This document shows positions 36,534-44,950 of a stretch of DNA of 64,000 nt, piece by piece. Each line of letters begins with the position of its first letter. The first letter of the stretch is position 1. Under the pieces are notes generated by a model that did no database searches, was not told where the DNA came from, and was given only the letters and a program-made list of their open reading frames with translations. Source of the stretch: Spirochaeta lutea (lineage in GTDB: Bacteria; Spirochaetota; Spirochaetia; DSM-27196; Salinispiraceae); contig NZ_JNUP01000066.1 in assembly GCF_000758165.1 (NCBI RefSeq), positions 16,964-80,963 on the forward strand. Reading direction: 5' to 3'. The translations under genes were made by a program, and so were the position numbers.

Positions 36534-38110
36534 TGGTTTGCCCTCCTTCGACGGGAAATAAATCGGATGATCCCGAGAATGAGCAGAATCAGAGGGGCTG
36601 CACCGATTCCCAGGGTTTTTGCCCAGTTCATGGATGCGGACCGGAGTTCAGGGTCCTGGATGGCATCGAGCCGGGTATTCCGAATCTGCCTGGTCCGGAG
36701 ATTCAGCATCTCCTCATCGTGTCCCAGCCACTCAAAGGCCGACAGTGCAAACTGAAGGTTCTGGGTGGAGCGGTGGATTTGAATCAAACTGGTAAGAAAA
36801 TCCCCATCTCCAACCACTACCAGCCGGGCGTTATCCGTCGAACCTCGATGGGAGGGGTTTTCGCCCCTGGGATCACCGGGGAAGTAGGATGATACCCCTC
36901 CGGTTAACACCCCGGCTAATACCTGCTGTTGTTCCTGGAAGGTTGAGCTGAGATACCCAACCTGAACCGGATTCGTCTGAACGGGCTGGTCCATGAGTGC
37001 GGTCCGGTCGCTGGAGAACACCAGGGGCTCAAAGGATCCATCAGGGTTCTTCTGTGAATCGAAGCTGATGGGGCTTGCCCAGAAAAGATCCAGACCGGCA
37101 AACCTGGCGGTAATAGGATGGTCCGGGGCGCCTTGGGTGGTTTGGACCCAGAGGGGGTATGCTTCATAGGTATTTATACGCATAGCTCCCTGCACCTGCT
37201 GGACGGGTATGGGGAGATTCGAACGGTCCAGAACCCACTGGGGCGACACTTCGATTCCGTAGGAACCCAGAATTTGAAAAACCGGGGCATCGCTTCCATC
37301 CTCGGGCTGAAGATTCGACTCCAGATTTACCGAGATGGGATCCACGGCCCAAAATACGCCCTTTCCTGCCATAACAAACTGATCGATCTGATACAGGGCC
37401 CCCTGATCGAACCCTGCACCGCCCAATACAAAGAGTGCATCCAGAGTTTCCGGGATACGCTCCCCCGGAGTGAGGCTACGAACCTCGGCGATCCGAGAGA
37501 GCTCCTGATACAGATATCCGAACTCCTCCTCGGCCATGGCGGGTTGTCCGTCGGTGAGAATCCCAACGCTGCGTTTCTGTCCCCGGGTGAGATCCCGGAT
37601 GGCGGTGGTGACCTGGTATTCCAGGGAACCGGGATCAGCAATGGCAGGAATGAGACTCTGCTGGTCCCGGTAGGAAATAATAATACCGGTGTACACCTGG
37701 GCCACCCGCTGTTCGTTTTCTTCGATGACCTGGTATTGCTGGGGCTGGATTCCCAGCTGCTCGGGACTGCTGAATTCCTGGTCTTCTTCCGGATCGACTA
37801 CCCGGAGATTAAGCCGAGTACCGCCATAGCGCCCGTACTCCTGAAGAATATCGATGATATGCTGAATTTCCGGGATTTCACGGGTCAGACGCCCTGAAAC
37901 CACATAGGTAATTGATACCGGGTCTTCGAGCTCCTGAAAAAGATTCCTGGAAACCTTGGAAATGGTGAACACCTTATCCTCGGTAGTGTCTGCCCGGAAC
38001 CGTACCAGACCCGATAAAATCACCAGCAATAAAAAAATAACCAAGGGCAGGATGGTAAATAGCCAGGTTTTGCCCCTGGTAGGACCTACAATACGTGTTT
38101 CATGGGACAT
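36530..38110 (-). CDS. GldG-like ABC transport auxiliary protein
   Basis: 526 residues. An N-terminal membrane helix (about 14-36), a large extracytoplasmic domain with ISRTE-like strands and GVFWAVDPISVNLESN, and a C-terminal membrane helix (about 498-518) followed by a basic end. Domain order matches the GldG/IFT52-like proteins encoded next to ABC-2 permeases. AGGT precedes the ATG and the permease gene ends 3 bases upstream. In Bacteroidetes the homologues serve gliding motility; spirochaetes do not glide this way, so export of some envelope component is more likely (inference). Confidence 0.82.
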   Translation of the reverse strand: MSHETRIVGPTRGKTWLFTILPLVIFLLLVILSGLVRFRADTTEDKVFTISKVSRNLFQELEDPVSITYVVSGRLTREIPEIQHIIDILQEYGRYGGTRLNLRVVDPEEDQEFSSPEQLGIQPQQYQVIEENEQRVAQVYTGIIISYRDQQSLIPAIADPGSLEYQVTTAIRDLTRGQKRSVGILTDGQPAMAEEEFGYLYQELSRIAEVRSLTPGERIPETLDALFVLGGAGFDQGALYQIDQFVMAGKGVFWAVDPISVNLESNLQPEDGSDAPVFQILGSYGIEVSPQWVLDRSNLPIPVQQVQGAMRINTYEAYPLWVQTTQGAPDHPITARFAGLDLFWASPISFDSQKNPDGSFEPLVFSSDRTALMDQPVQTNPVQVGYLSSTFQEQQQVLAGVLTGGVSSYFPGDPRGENPSHRGSTDNARLVVVGDGDFLTSLIQIHRSTQNLQFALSAFEWLGHDEEMLNLRTRQIRNTRLDAIQDPELRSASMNWAKTLGIGAAPLILLILGIIRFISRRRRANQ

Positions 38111-38113
38111 AGG

Positions 38114-38950
38114 TTACCTCCATTTCCGAAGCAGCAGCGTCCGAGCGTTGATAAACAAAAAGAGCCAAATCACCCCCAGGAAAAAGAACAGGTCCTGGCT
38201 GTCTATGATTCCCTTGGCAAAATCCTCGAAATGGAACCCCAGGGAAAGGGCGGCCATGATGCGCTGGAAAAACAGGGGTGCGGCGCTACCCCGAACGAAG
38301 CCCTCCGCGATGGTTACCAGCAGGAGCACCCCAGCGGTGGAGATGAAGGCCGAGACCTGGTTCCGGGTGAACAGGGAAATGCTCTGTCCCAGAGCAAGAC
38401 CCGCAGCCCCCAGAAGAAAAATCCCCACATACTGACTGACGATTGGTCCGGGATCAAAATCGCCGAAGGGTAATACCGCCGCCACCGTCGGAAGGGTTCC
38501 AACCAGGATGATGGCCAGTAAAATCAGGTTGGCAATAAACTTTCCTAATACCAGATCCCATTCCCGGGCGGGAAGGGTTACCATGAGCTCCAGGGTTCCC
38601 TGGCGGGTTTCTTCGGCCCAGGAACGCATGGTAAGGGAAGGAATCAGCACGATGAATACAAAGGGGAAAATGGAGAAATAGCTGCGCAGACTTGCCGTAT
38701 CCCTGGCGAAGAAGTCCTGGATGGTAAAAAACCAGACACTGGTGAACAGAAGGAAAAAGAGAGCAACAATATAGGCGATGGGCGAATTAAAGCCGGACCG
38801 CAGCTCCCGGTGAACCAGTGCCCAAAAGGGATTTCCGCGGCGGCGCGCTGGCTTGCCGGTTGGACGATTAGGATGTTCTACATCCGAGGATTTCCCGGTT
38901 GAATCGGGATCCTGGATTGAATCGACGGGTGTTGTGGTTGACTTAGACAT
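38114..38950 (-). CDS. ABC-2 type permease (GldF-like)
   Basis: 278 residues from the ATG at 38950, chosen for AAGGAGG 7 nt upstream. A Pro/basic N-terminal tail (1-45) precedes six hydrophobic segments, including AYIVALFFLLFTSVWFF and FVFIVLIPSLTMRSWAEE; the latter with RQGTLELMVTLP is the ABC-2 signature region. It forms the membrane channel for the adjacent ATPase. The gene overlaps the ATPase by 8 bases. Confidence 0.88.
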   Translation of the reverse strand: MSKSTTTPVDSIQDPDSTGKSSDVEHPNRPTGKPARRRGNPFWALVHRELRSGFNSPIAYIVALFFLLFTSVWFFTIQDFFARDTASLRSYFSIFPFVFIVLIPSLTMRSWAEETRQGTLELMVTLPAREWDLVLGKFIANLILLAIILVGTLPTVAAVLPFGDFDPGPIVSQYVGIFLLGAAGLALGQSISLFTRNQVSAFISTAGVLLLVTIAEGFVRGSAAPLFFQRIMAALSLGFHFEDFAKGIIDSQDLFFFLGVIWLFLFINARTLLLRKWR

Positions 38951-39959
38951 TGAGATCCTCCTTCCTCGGGGTATCGTTTCCTGGATTATCATGGGGATCC
39001 TGGGTCGTGAGCTGTTTGAACAGATCCTCAAGGCCTGCAGTGACGGGTTTCAGGGCAGAAAGCTCGATACCATGAGAAGCTGCCCATTGGAAGAGCTGAA
39101 GCCCCGCTTCGTCGCTGGTCATGGATGCAGGTAATACAACCTGGAGGTTGATCCATTCTTGGGGTGATTCCACCGTCCCCTGCTCCTGATCCTCAATCCG
39201 GGAACCTACAAGGCCGGATACCGCCTTGATGGCAGGGGTGATGCCCCCGATCCCCTCAGGATGCCGAATCCGCAGGGCAAAGACCCAGTCTCCCTTCAGT
39301 TCACGGGCAATCGCCTGGGGAGTGCCCGAGGCAGCAACCCTTCCGCGGTTCAGGATAATGACCCGGTCGCAGAGGGCCTCCACCTCTTGAAGGATGTGGG
39401 TTGATAGGATGATGCTCTTATTCTTACCAAGCTCCCGGATGAGGGTCCGGATTTCCTGAATTTGATTCGGGTCCAGCCCTGTGGTCGGCTCGTCCAGAAT
39501 CAATACATCCGGATCGTGCATAATAGCCTGGGCCAGTGCAACCCGCTGCCGGTAGCCCTTGGAGAGCTCCTGAATCGGCCGCCACAGTACATCCAGTATG
39601 CCGCAGCGCCGGGCCGCAGTCTCAATGGCCTGTACCCTGGACTCGGCGGCCAGCCGGGTTTCAGCAATAAACTCCAGGTACTCATGAACCGTAAGTTCGG
39701 TGTACACCGGGGCATTCTCGGGCAGATATCCGATCCGGGCCTTGCACTCCAGGGGGTTCTCGGAGATCGGAACCCCGTCCAGGGTCACTGATCCCGAGCT
39801 TTGGTAATGGTACCCGGTCAGAACCTTCATGATGGTGGTTTTTCCGGCCCCGTTGGGACCCAAGAGCCCAAGGATTTCTCCGGGACGCAGATCAAAATCC
39901 ACCCTGTCTACGGCCGTCACCGAGCCGTAGGACTTGGAGAGTTGTGAGACGCTTATCAT
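38943..39959 (-). CDS. ABC transporter ATP-binding protein (GldA-like)
   Basis: 338 residues. Walker A GPNGAGKTT (about 34-42), Q-loop region, signature LSKGYRQRVALAQA, Walker B VLILDEPTTGLD and the switch His in STHILQEVE are all intact. The C-terminal extension (about 220-338) is of the type found in GldA/YxlF proteins. It powers the permease encoded next. It starts 6 bases after the rnz stop, so rnz and the transporter are one transcription unit. Confidence 0.92.
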   Translation of the reverse strand: MISVSQLSKSYGSVTAVDRVDFDLRPGEILGLLGPNGAGKTTIMKVLTGYHYQSSGSVTLDGVPISENPLECKARIGYLPENAPVYTELTVHEYLEFIAETRLAAESRVQAIETAARRCGILDVLWRPIQELSKGYRQRVALAQAIMHDPDVLILDEPTTGLDPNQIQEIRTLIRELGKNKSIILSTHILQEVEALCDRVIILNRGRVAASGTPQAIARELKGDWVFALRIRHPEGIGGITPAIKAVSGLVGSRIEDQEQGTVESPQEWINLQVVLPASMTSDEAGLQLFQWAASHGIELSALKPVTAGLEDLFKQLTTQDPHDNPGNDTPRKEDLNV

Positions 39960-39965
39960 ACAAGT

Positions 39966-40904
39966 CTACTCCTCGTAGGGTATGGTGTAGGTGTGCCGGT
40001 CTCGAGTGAGTACCGTCATGGGAAATTCCTCCCGAGCCTGATCCAAGAGGATGTTTAGATCGTGGTCGGTGTACCGGGGGCTGTAGTGCAGAAGCCCCAT
40101 ATTCTTTACACCACCGGCCTGGCGGGCGAGTTTGCCTGCCTGCCGGGAGGTCATGTGCCGTTTTTCCCTGGCGGTTTCGGTATGCTCATCGGAGAACATT
40201 CCTTCACAAAAAAGGAAGTCCGACCCGGCTACCTCTTCTGATATAGACTCCAGAGGAAGGGTATCGGTTACATAGGAAATTTTCCGGCCCTTCCTGGCGG
40301 GACCCAGTACCTGGCTCGGTTGGACCCGGCGGCCGTCCTCCAGTTGAACATCCTCGCCTCGCTGCAGAACCGACCACATGGGTCCCCGGGGCACACCAAG
40401 CTCTTGGGCGGCAGCGGGATCGAAGACCCCGGGACGCGGATCCTCAACAAAGCTGTAGCCCACGCAGGTTCGGGAATGGGACAGGGGAAAGGAACGCACC
40501 CGGTATCCCGGACCGGAGAACACTGTTTGCGGAACCGATGGATCCTCAATCTCCTGGACGATGATACGGTAATTTATGTGCATCTCCAGGGTTTTCCGGT
40601 TCGCATCAATGTATTCAGCGATCCGGGGAGGACCGATGACATAGAGGGGATCCTCCCGGTCAACCTGGCTCGAAAGCATGAGCATACCCGGCAGACCGGT
40701 TACATGGTCTGCATGGGTATGAGAAATAAAAATGGCATTGATTTTTTTCCAACGGAGATTAAGGCGCCGAAGGCTCACCTGGGTTCCCTCTCCACAATCA
40801 AACAGGAAGAGGTCACCCTCACGACGAAGTAACACGGAGGTAAGATGCCGCCTGGGAAGGGGCATACTACCTCCGCAGCCAAGTACAAAGGTTTCCATAG
40901 TCAT
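39966..40904 (-). CDS. rnz: Ribonuclease Z (tRNA 3' endonuclease)
   Basis: 312 residues (310 if the ATG at 40898 is used). The metallo-beta-lactamase motif SHTHADHVTGLPG (HxHxDH), FPLSHSRTCVGY, and the late KRHMTSRQAG and HYSPRY blocks identify RNase Z of the standard short form. It cleaves 3' trailers from tRNA precursors. It begins 25 bases after the fabV stop and leads into the Gld-type ABC genes. Confidence 0.93.
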   Translation of the reverse strand: MTMETFVLGCGGSMPLPRRHLTSVLLRREGDLFLFDCGEGTQVSLRRLNLRWKKINAIFISHTHADHVTGLPGMLMLSSQVDREDPLYVIGPPRIAEYIDANRKTLEMHINYRIIVQEIEDPSVPQTVFSGPGYRVRSFPLSHSRTCVGYSFVEDPRPGVFDPAAAQELGVPRGPMWSVLQRGEDVQLEDGRRVQPSQVLGPARKGRKISYVTDTLPLESISEEVAGSDFLFCEGMFSDEHTETAREKRHMTSRQAGKLARQAGGVKNMGLLHYSPRYTDHDLNILLDQAREEFPMTVLTRDRHTYTIPYEE

Positions 40905-40929
40905 AATATGACCGGATCATAGCATAAAA

Positions 40930-42102
40930 CTAGAGTACTGTGGAGACATCCTCATCGTAATTAACGTCCGCCCGGCCGAAGCCGTGAATCGCCAAAAAGT
41001 CTTGGTTGTACCCCTCCAGATCTCCCAGTTCCCGGATAGATTCGCTGGTCACCTGAGGCCAGAGTTCGTTTACCCGGTCCTGGACATCTTGTCTCATCTC
41101 CCAATCATCCATGCGGATTCTGCCCTCTTCATCCACCGGCACCGGCTTTTTACCCAGACGGTCCCGGAACAACCGATCCATCTGCTCGATGCAGCCCTCA
41201 TGAATTCCCTTTTCCTTCATCACCTTGAACAGGAGAGCTAAATACAGGGGTACTACCGGAATAACCGCGCTTGCCCGGGTCACCAGGGCCTTGTTCACCG
41301 AGACGTAGGCCTCGCCCTGAATATCTGACAGGGTTTGGGTGATTTCCCCGGCGGACCGTTCCAGATGCTCCTTGGCCTTACCAATGGTTCCATCCCGGTA
41401 CACCGCCCGGGTTACCTCCGGACCAATGTAGCTGTAGGCTACCGTCCGGACACCCTTCGCCAGGACACCGGCCTGCTTCAGGGCCGACATCCAAAGAATC
41501 CAGTCCTCTCCGCCCATTACCTTGACGGTCTGCTCCACCTCTTCGTCGCTGGCGGGCTCGATGGAAAACTCTTTTATCTCCCCGGTTTGGGGGTTGATGG
41601 ACTTTGCGCTGAAGGCAGAACCAATGGGCTTCAACACCGATCGGTACACGTCCCCGCTCTGGGGGTCGGTACGTACCGGACTTGCCAGGGAGTACACCAC
41701 CAGGTCAACATCACCTAAATCATCCTTGATGGTCTGGATGACCTGTTGCTTCATTTCATTACTAAAGGCATCGCCGTTGAGGCTCTTGGCGTACAACCCA
41801 GCCTTCGCAGCTTCCTGCTCATAGCTGGCCGTATTATACCACCCCATGGTGCCGGGACGTTTCTCCGATGGCTCCTTTTCAAAACTGACGGAAAGGGTCT
41901 TAGCCCCGGATCCGAAGCCGGCAACGATCCTACTGGCAAGACCGTATCCTGTGGAACCGCCGATAATCAGAGCCCTCTTGGGCCCGTTCTCCACCGGTCC
42001 CTGCCGCTGTACATAGGCAATCTGATCAAGAACATCCCGCCGGCATCCTTCGGGATGGGCGTTCATACAAATATTGTTTCGAATCATAGGTTTTATAATC
42101 AT
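40930..42102 (-). CDS. fabV: Trans-2-enoyl-CoA/ACP reductase, FabV/Ter type
   Basis: 390 residues, the usual length. The N-terminal cap contains NICMNAHPEGC. The Rossmann nucleotide site is LIIGGSTGYGLASRI. The catalytic pair fits Tyr-x8-Lys in YRDGTIGKAK, preceded by SYIGPEVT, as in characterised FabV and Treponema denticola Ter. It reduces enoyl-CoA or enoyl-ACP with NADH, either in fatty-acid synthesis or in butyrate/wax-type reductive steps. AAGGAGA lies before the ATG. A promoter with an overlapping palindrome is upstream. Confidence 0.95.
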   Translation of the reverse strand: MIIKPMIRNNICMNAHPEGCRRDVLDQIAYVQRQGPVENGPKRALIIGGSTGYGLASRIVAGFGSGAKTLSVSFEKEPSEKRPGTMGWYNTASYEQEAAKAGLYAKSLNGDAFSNEMKQQVIQTIKDDLGDVDLVVYSLASPVRTDPQSGDVYRSVLKPIGSAFSAKSINPQTGEIKEFSIEPASDEEVEQTVKVMGGEDWILWMSALKQAGVLAKGVRTVAYSYIGPEVTRAVYRDGTIGKAKEHLERSAGEITQTLSDIQGEAYVSVNKALVTRASAVIPVVPLYLALLFKVMKEKGIHEGCIEQMDRLFRDRLGKKPVPVDEEGRIRMDDWEMRQDVQDRVNELWPQVTSESIRELGDLEGYNQDFLAIHGFGRADVNYDEDVSTVL

Positions 42103-42134
42103 TGATTTCTCCTTCTTACCCTGAGGTTACACAG

Positions 42135-42163
42135 AACCTACAGAATAATTGAATATTATTCAA
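42135..42163 (-). promoter_or_regulatory. fabV promoter with overlapping palindromic operator candidate
   Basis: Leftward TTGAAT (42163-42158), 17-bp spacer, TAGGTT (42140-42135; weak -10). A perfect 15-bp palindrome TTGAATATTATTCAA (42149-42163) covers the -35 box, a good place for a repressor such as a TetR- or FapR-like regulator. The regulator is not in the window. Confidence 0.4.
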
Positions 42164-42216
42164 GAATCCTTACCCCCAAGCCGTGATCTCCCGGCGCTAT
42201 TGGAAGGCTCCCCTGA

Positions 42217-42246
42217 TTGGCAACCCCGGGAGTTACATGGTACATT
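42217..42246 (+). promoter_or_regulatory. Predicted leaderless promoter of HisD-like gene
   Basis: TTGGCA (42217-42222), 18-bp spacer, TACATT (42241-42246), then 6 nt to the ATG at 42253. No Shine-Dalgarno. Confidence 0.6.
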
Positions 42247-42252
42247 TCTGCC

Positions 42253-43578
42253 ATGAAGAGCCTGAGCATACCGGTATTTACCTGGAACACCCTTTCCCAG
42301 GAAGAAAAGTCTACCCTGCTAACCCGGTCCGAAGAGGATATCCGGGAGGTGCAGGATTCAGTTCGGTCCATTATTGAAGATGTAAAACAACGCGGCGATG
42401 AGGCAATCCGGGAATACACCGCCCGGTTCGACAAGGCCGAGTTTCCCCATAAACCCCTTCAGGTTACCGAAGACGAGATAGATGAGGCTGTTAGGACTCT
42501 GGACCCGAAAATTGCCCGGGCTCTGGATTATGCCATGGAGAATGTTACCCGGTTTCACCAGGCCCAGGTACCCGCTGCCATGGATATGCACCAGATACGC
42601 CCGGGGATCTGGGCCGGGGAGCGGGCTACACCCATTGACAGCGTGGGATTATACATTCCCCGGGGCAGGGGCAGCTTTCCTTCCATGCTCTACATGCTCG
42701 CCATCCCGGCAAAACTAGCCGGCGTGCCCAACATCTCCATCGTCACCCCTCCCGGACCCGACGGAACGGTGGACCCCGCCTGCCTCTACGCAGCCCGTTC
42801 TATCGGCGTTTCCACCGTATACCGGGTAGGAGGCGCCCAGGCTATAGCAGCCCTGGCATTCGGAACCCCGAGCATCAGGCCCTGCCTGAAGGTCCTCGGA
42901 CCGGGAAGCATGTATGTTACCGCAGCGAAACGGCTGCTCTCGGGAACCATAGACCCGGGCCTTCCCGCAGGCCCCTCGGAGTCCATCCTCTGGGCGGACG
43001 CAAGCCAAAACACCCAGGACGACATTACCCGGATTTGTCTAGACCTGCTTATTGAAGCGGAACACGGAGCAGACAGTTCGGCCCTGCTGGTGACGGATGA
43101 TCAAACCCTGGCAAGACGCGTCGCCGAAACCCTGCCTGCATTAATCGAAAATACCCCCGAGCCCCGGCGAGAATTTCTCAAAAAGGTATTCTCAGGGTAC
43201 GGCGGCATTATTCTCGGGCAGAACGAGGCCCAGGCTGCCGACATCATTAACCAGTTCGCCCCGGAGCACCTCTCCATCCAGACCCGGGAACCCGTGGACT
43301 CCGTCGCCCTCATTAAAAACGCCGGAGAGATACTCCTGGGACCCTTCGCACCCTTCTCGGCCGCCAACTATGCCATCGGCGCAAATGCAGTCCTGCCCAC
43401 CGGAGGATATGCAAAAACCTGGTCCGCCGTCTCGGTCAGAGATTTCATAAAATACAACTCCATCATCCAGATGACCCGCCGGGGTTACCAGGATCTACGG
43501 GACCATGTAATCACCCTAGCCGACTATGAGGGCTTTCCCTCCCATAGCCGGGCACTCAAGGACCGCCCTGAGGCCTAA
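42253..43578 (+). CDS. Histidinol-dehydrogenase-family protein with altered metal-site residues
   Basis: 441 residues from the ATG at 42253. It clearly belongs to the HisD family: VGLYIPRGRGSFPSMLYMLA, RVGGAQAIAALAFGT, GPGSMYVTAAKR, EAEHGADSSALLVT and APEHLSIQ. Two places differ from biosynthetic HisD. The usual QAEH is EAEH. The nearly invariant GDYxxGxNHxLPT block reads ANYAIGANAVLPTGG, losing the Asp that binds zinc. The late Glu and His (YEGFPSH) are kept. No other his gene is nearby; the next genes are folC (16 bases on) and rqcH. It may be a dehydrogenase for another substrate rather than HisD (inference). Confidence 0.85.
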   Translation: MKSLSIPVFTWNTLSQEEKSTLLTRSEEDIREVQDSVRSIIEDVKQRGDEAIREYTARFDKAEFPHKPLQVTEDEIDEAVRTLDPKIARALDYAMENVTRFHQAQVPAAMDMHQIRPGIWAGERATPIDSVGLYIPRGRGSFPSMLYMLAIPAKLAGVPNISIVTPPGPDGTVDPACLYAARSIGVSTVYRVGGAQAIAALAFGTPSIRPCLKVLGPGSMYVTAAKRLLSGTIDPGLPAGPSESILWADASQNTQDDITRICLDLLIEAEHGADSSALLVTDDQTLARRVAETLPALIENTPEPRREFLKKVFSGYGGIILGQNEAQAADIINQFAPEHLSIQTREPVDSVALIKNAGEILLGPFAPFSAANYAIGANAVLPTGGYAKTWSAVSVRDFIKYNSIIQMTRRGYQDLRDHVITLADYEGFPSHSRALKDRPEA

Positions 43579-43594
43579 TCTGGATACGAGCCCC

Positions 43595-44950
43595 ATGAAC
43601 CTCCTGGAACAGGAAATCCTCCAGGCATGTAAAACCCTGGAGGGCCTCACAAACTTTGAACGCCGCCCCGGTACGAGCCGGGAATACCGACTGGACAGAA
43701 TGGCTGCAATCCTTGAAGCCTTCGGAAACCCCCAGGACAGCCTCACAATCATCCATGTGGCAGGTTCAAAGGGCAAGGGCTCCGTGGCCAGTCTGCTGGC
43801 CGCCGGCCTGGCAGCAATGGGACACCGGGTGGGATTGTACCGCAGCCCCCATATTCTGGATTACCGGGAACGCTTCACCCTGGCCGGCACCTGGTTCCCT
43901 CCCGAGCTCTATGCCTCGGTACTGGGCCGGGTCGTTCAGGCCATCCCCCGGTTTCCCGAGCCCACTACCTTCGAGCTCCTGACCCTGGCGGGTTTCCTCC
44001 TGTTCAAGGAGGCCAGCTGCACCTGGGCCGTGGTGGAGGTAGGCCTCGGTGGGCGGCTGGATGCCACTAACCTGGTCAAGCCCCTGGCCTCGGTGATCAC
44101 CACCATTGAACTGGAACATACCGATATCCTGGGTTCCACCATTCCCGCCATCGCCCGGGAGAAGGCCGGCATCATTAAGGCTAACCGGCCGGTGTATGTT
44201 TTTCCCCAGGATTCCGAGGCGGAACTGATCTTCTCCGCCCGGGCAGGAGAACTGCATAGCCCGCTCCGGTTTCCCCTGGGCCGGGGTACCCAGGCCTTGG
44301 AAGCCATTCATACCAGGATTACCTGGCAGGGCTGTGAAATTACAGATCCGGATGCCGTATCCCTCCGTCTCCCGGTTCCCGGACGTATCCATGGGATTAA
44401 TGCCCTCTTTGCCCTTCGGATTCTGGGGGATTTGCATGCCCGGGGCCTTGTTCCCGGCTCCATGGTGCAGGCCCAACAGGGCATTGAGGATCTGCGGATA
44501 CCCGGCCGTATGCAGGTTCACCCCCAGCCCTTCGGCCCTGAGGGACCGGCCCGTATTATCCTGGACGGTGCCCATACACCCTCTTCCGCCAAGATGCTTG
44601 CCGCGAATCTTCAAAACCTGGGGCTTACCCGGATTATTCTGATCACGGGTATTGTGGAGGGAAAAAACGCAAGAGAAATCCTGGATTGCTTTACCTCCCT
44701 GGCCGGCTATGTCATTATTACACCTCCGGGGCATTTTAAGCCCAGTAATCTGCCGGCCCTGGGAGCCGTATGCGAGAAATTAGGGCTACCCTATAGCATC
44801 GAACCCCAGGCCTCCCAGGCCCTGGCAGAGGCTGCAGCCCAAGCCGGCAGGGAGGGCACTATCGTGTGTACCGGGTCCTTCTACCTTCTGGGAGAGATCC
44901 TTCCCCTTTTGCAGGAACACCCCGGGGACGCCAGGAAGGAAGCGACATGA
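43595..44950 (+). CDS. folC: Folylpolyglutamate synthase / dihydrofolate synthase
   Basis: 451 residues from the ATG at 43595; the longer frame overlaps the HisD-like gene. P-loop HVAGSKGKGSVASLLAAGL (about 52-70), LGGRLDATN, and TIELEHTDILG with REKAGIIK are the Mur-ligase-type FolC motifs; LDGAHTPSSAK marks the C-terminal domain. It adds glutamates to folates (and possibly glutamate to dihydropteroate). It lies between the HisD-like gene and rqcH, overlapping rqcH by 4 bases. Confidence 0.93.
   Translation: MNLLEQEILQACKTLEGLTNFERRPGTSREYRLDRMAAILEAFGNPQDSLTIIHVAGSKGKGSVASLLAAGLAAMGHRVGLYRSPHILDYRERFTLAGTWFPPELYASVLGRVVQAIPRFPEPTTFELLTLAGFLLFKEASCTWAVVEVGLGGRLDATNLVKPLASVITTIELEHTDILGSTIPAIAREKAGIIKANRPVYVFPQDSEAELIFSARAGELHSPLRFPLGRGTQALEAIHTRITWQGCEITDPDAVSLRLPVPGRIHGINALFALRILGDLHARGLVPGSMVQAQQGIEDLRIPGRMQVHPQPFGPEGPARIILDGAHTPSSAKMLAANLQNLGLTRIILITGIVEGKNAREILDCFTSLAGYVIITPPGHFKPSNLPALGAVCEKLGLPYSIEPQASQALAEAAAQAGREGTIVCTGSFYLLGEILPLLQEHPGDARKEAT

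Noticed and set aside
43766..44734. 322-codon leftward open frame
   Set aside because: Antisense to folC with Gly/Gln/Asn-rich composition typical of complementary-strand shadows.
42253..44950. Histidine-biosynthesis operon
   Set aside because: Only a HisD-like gene with altered key residues is present; the neighbours are folC and rqcH.
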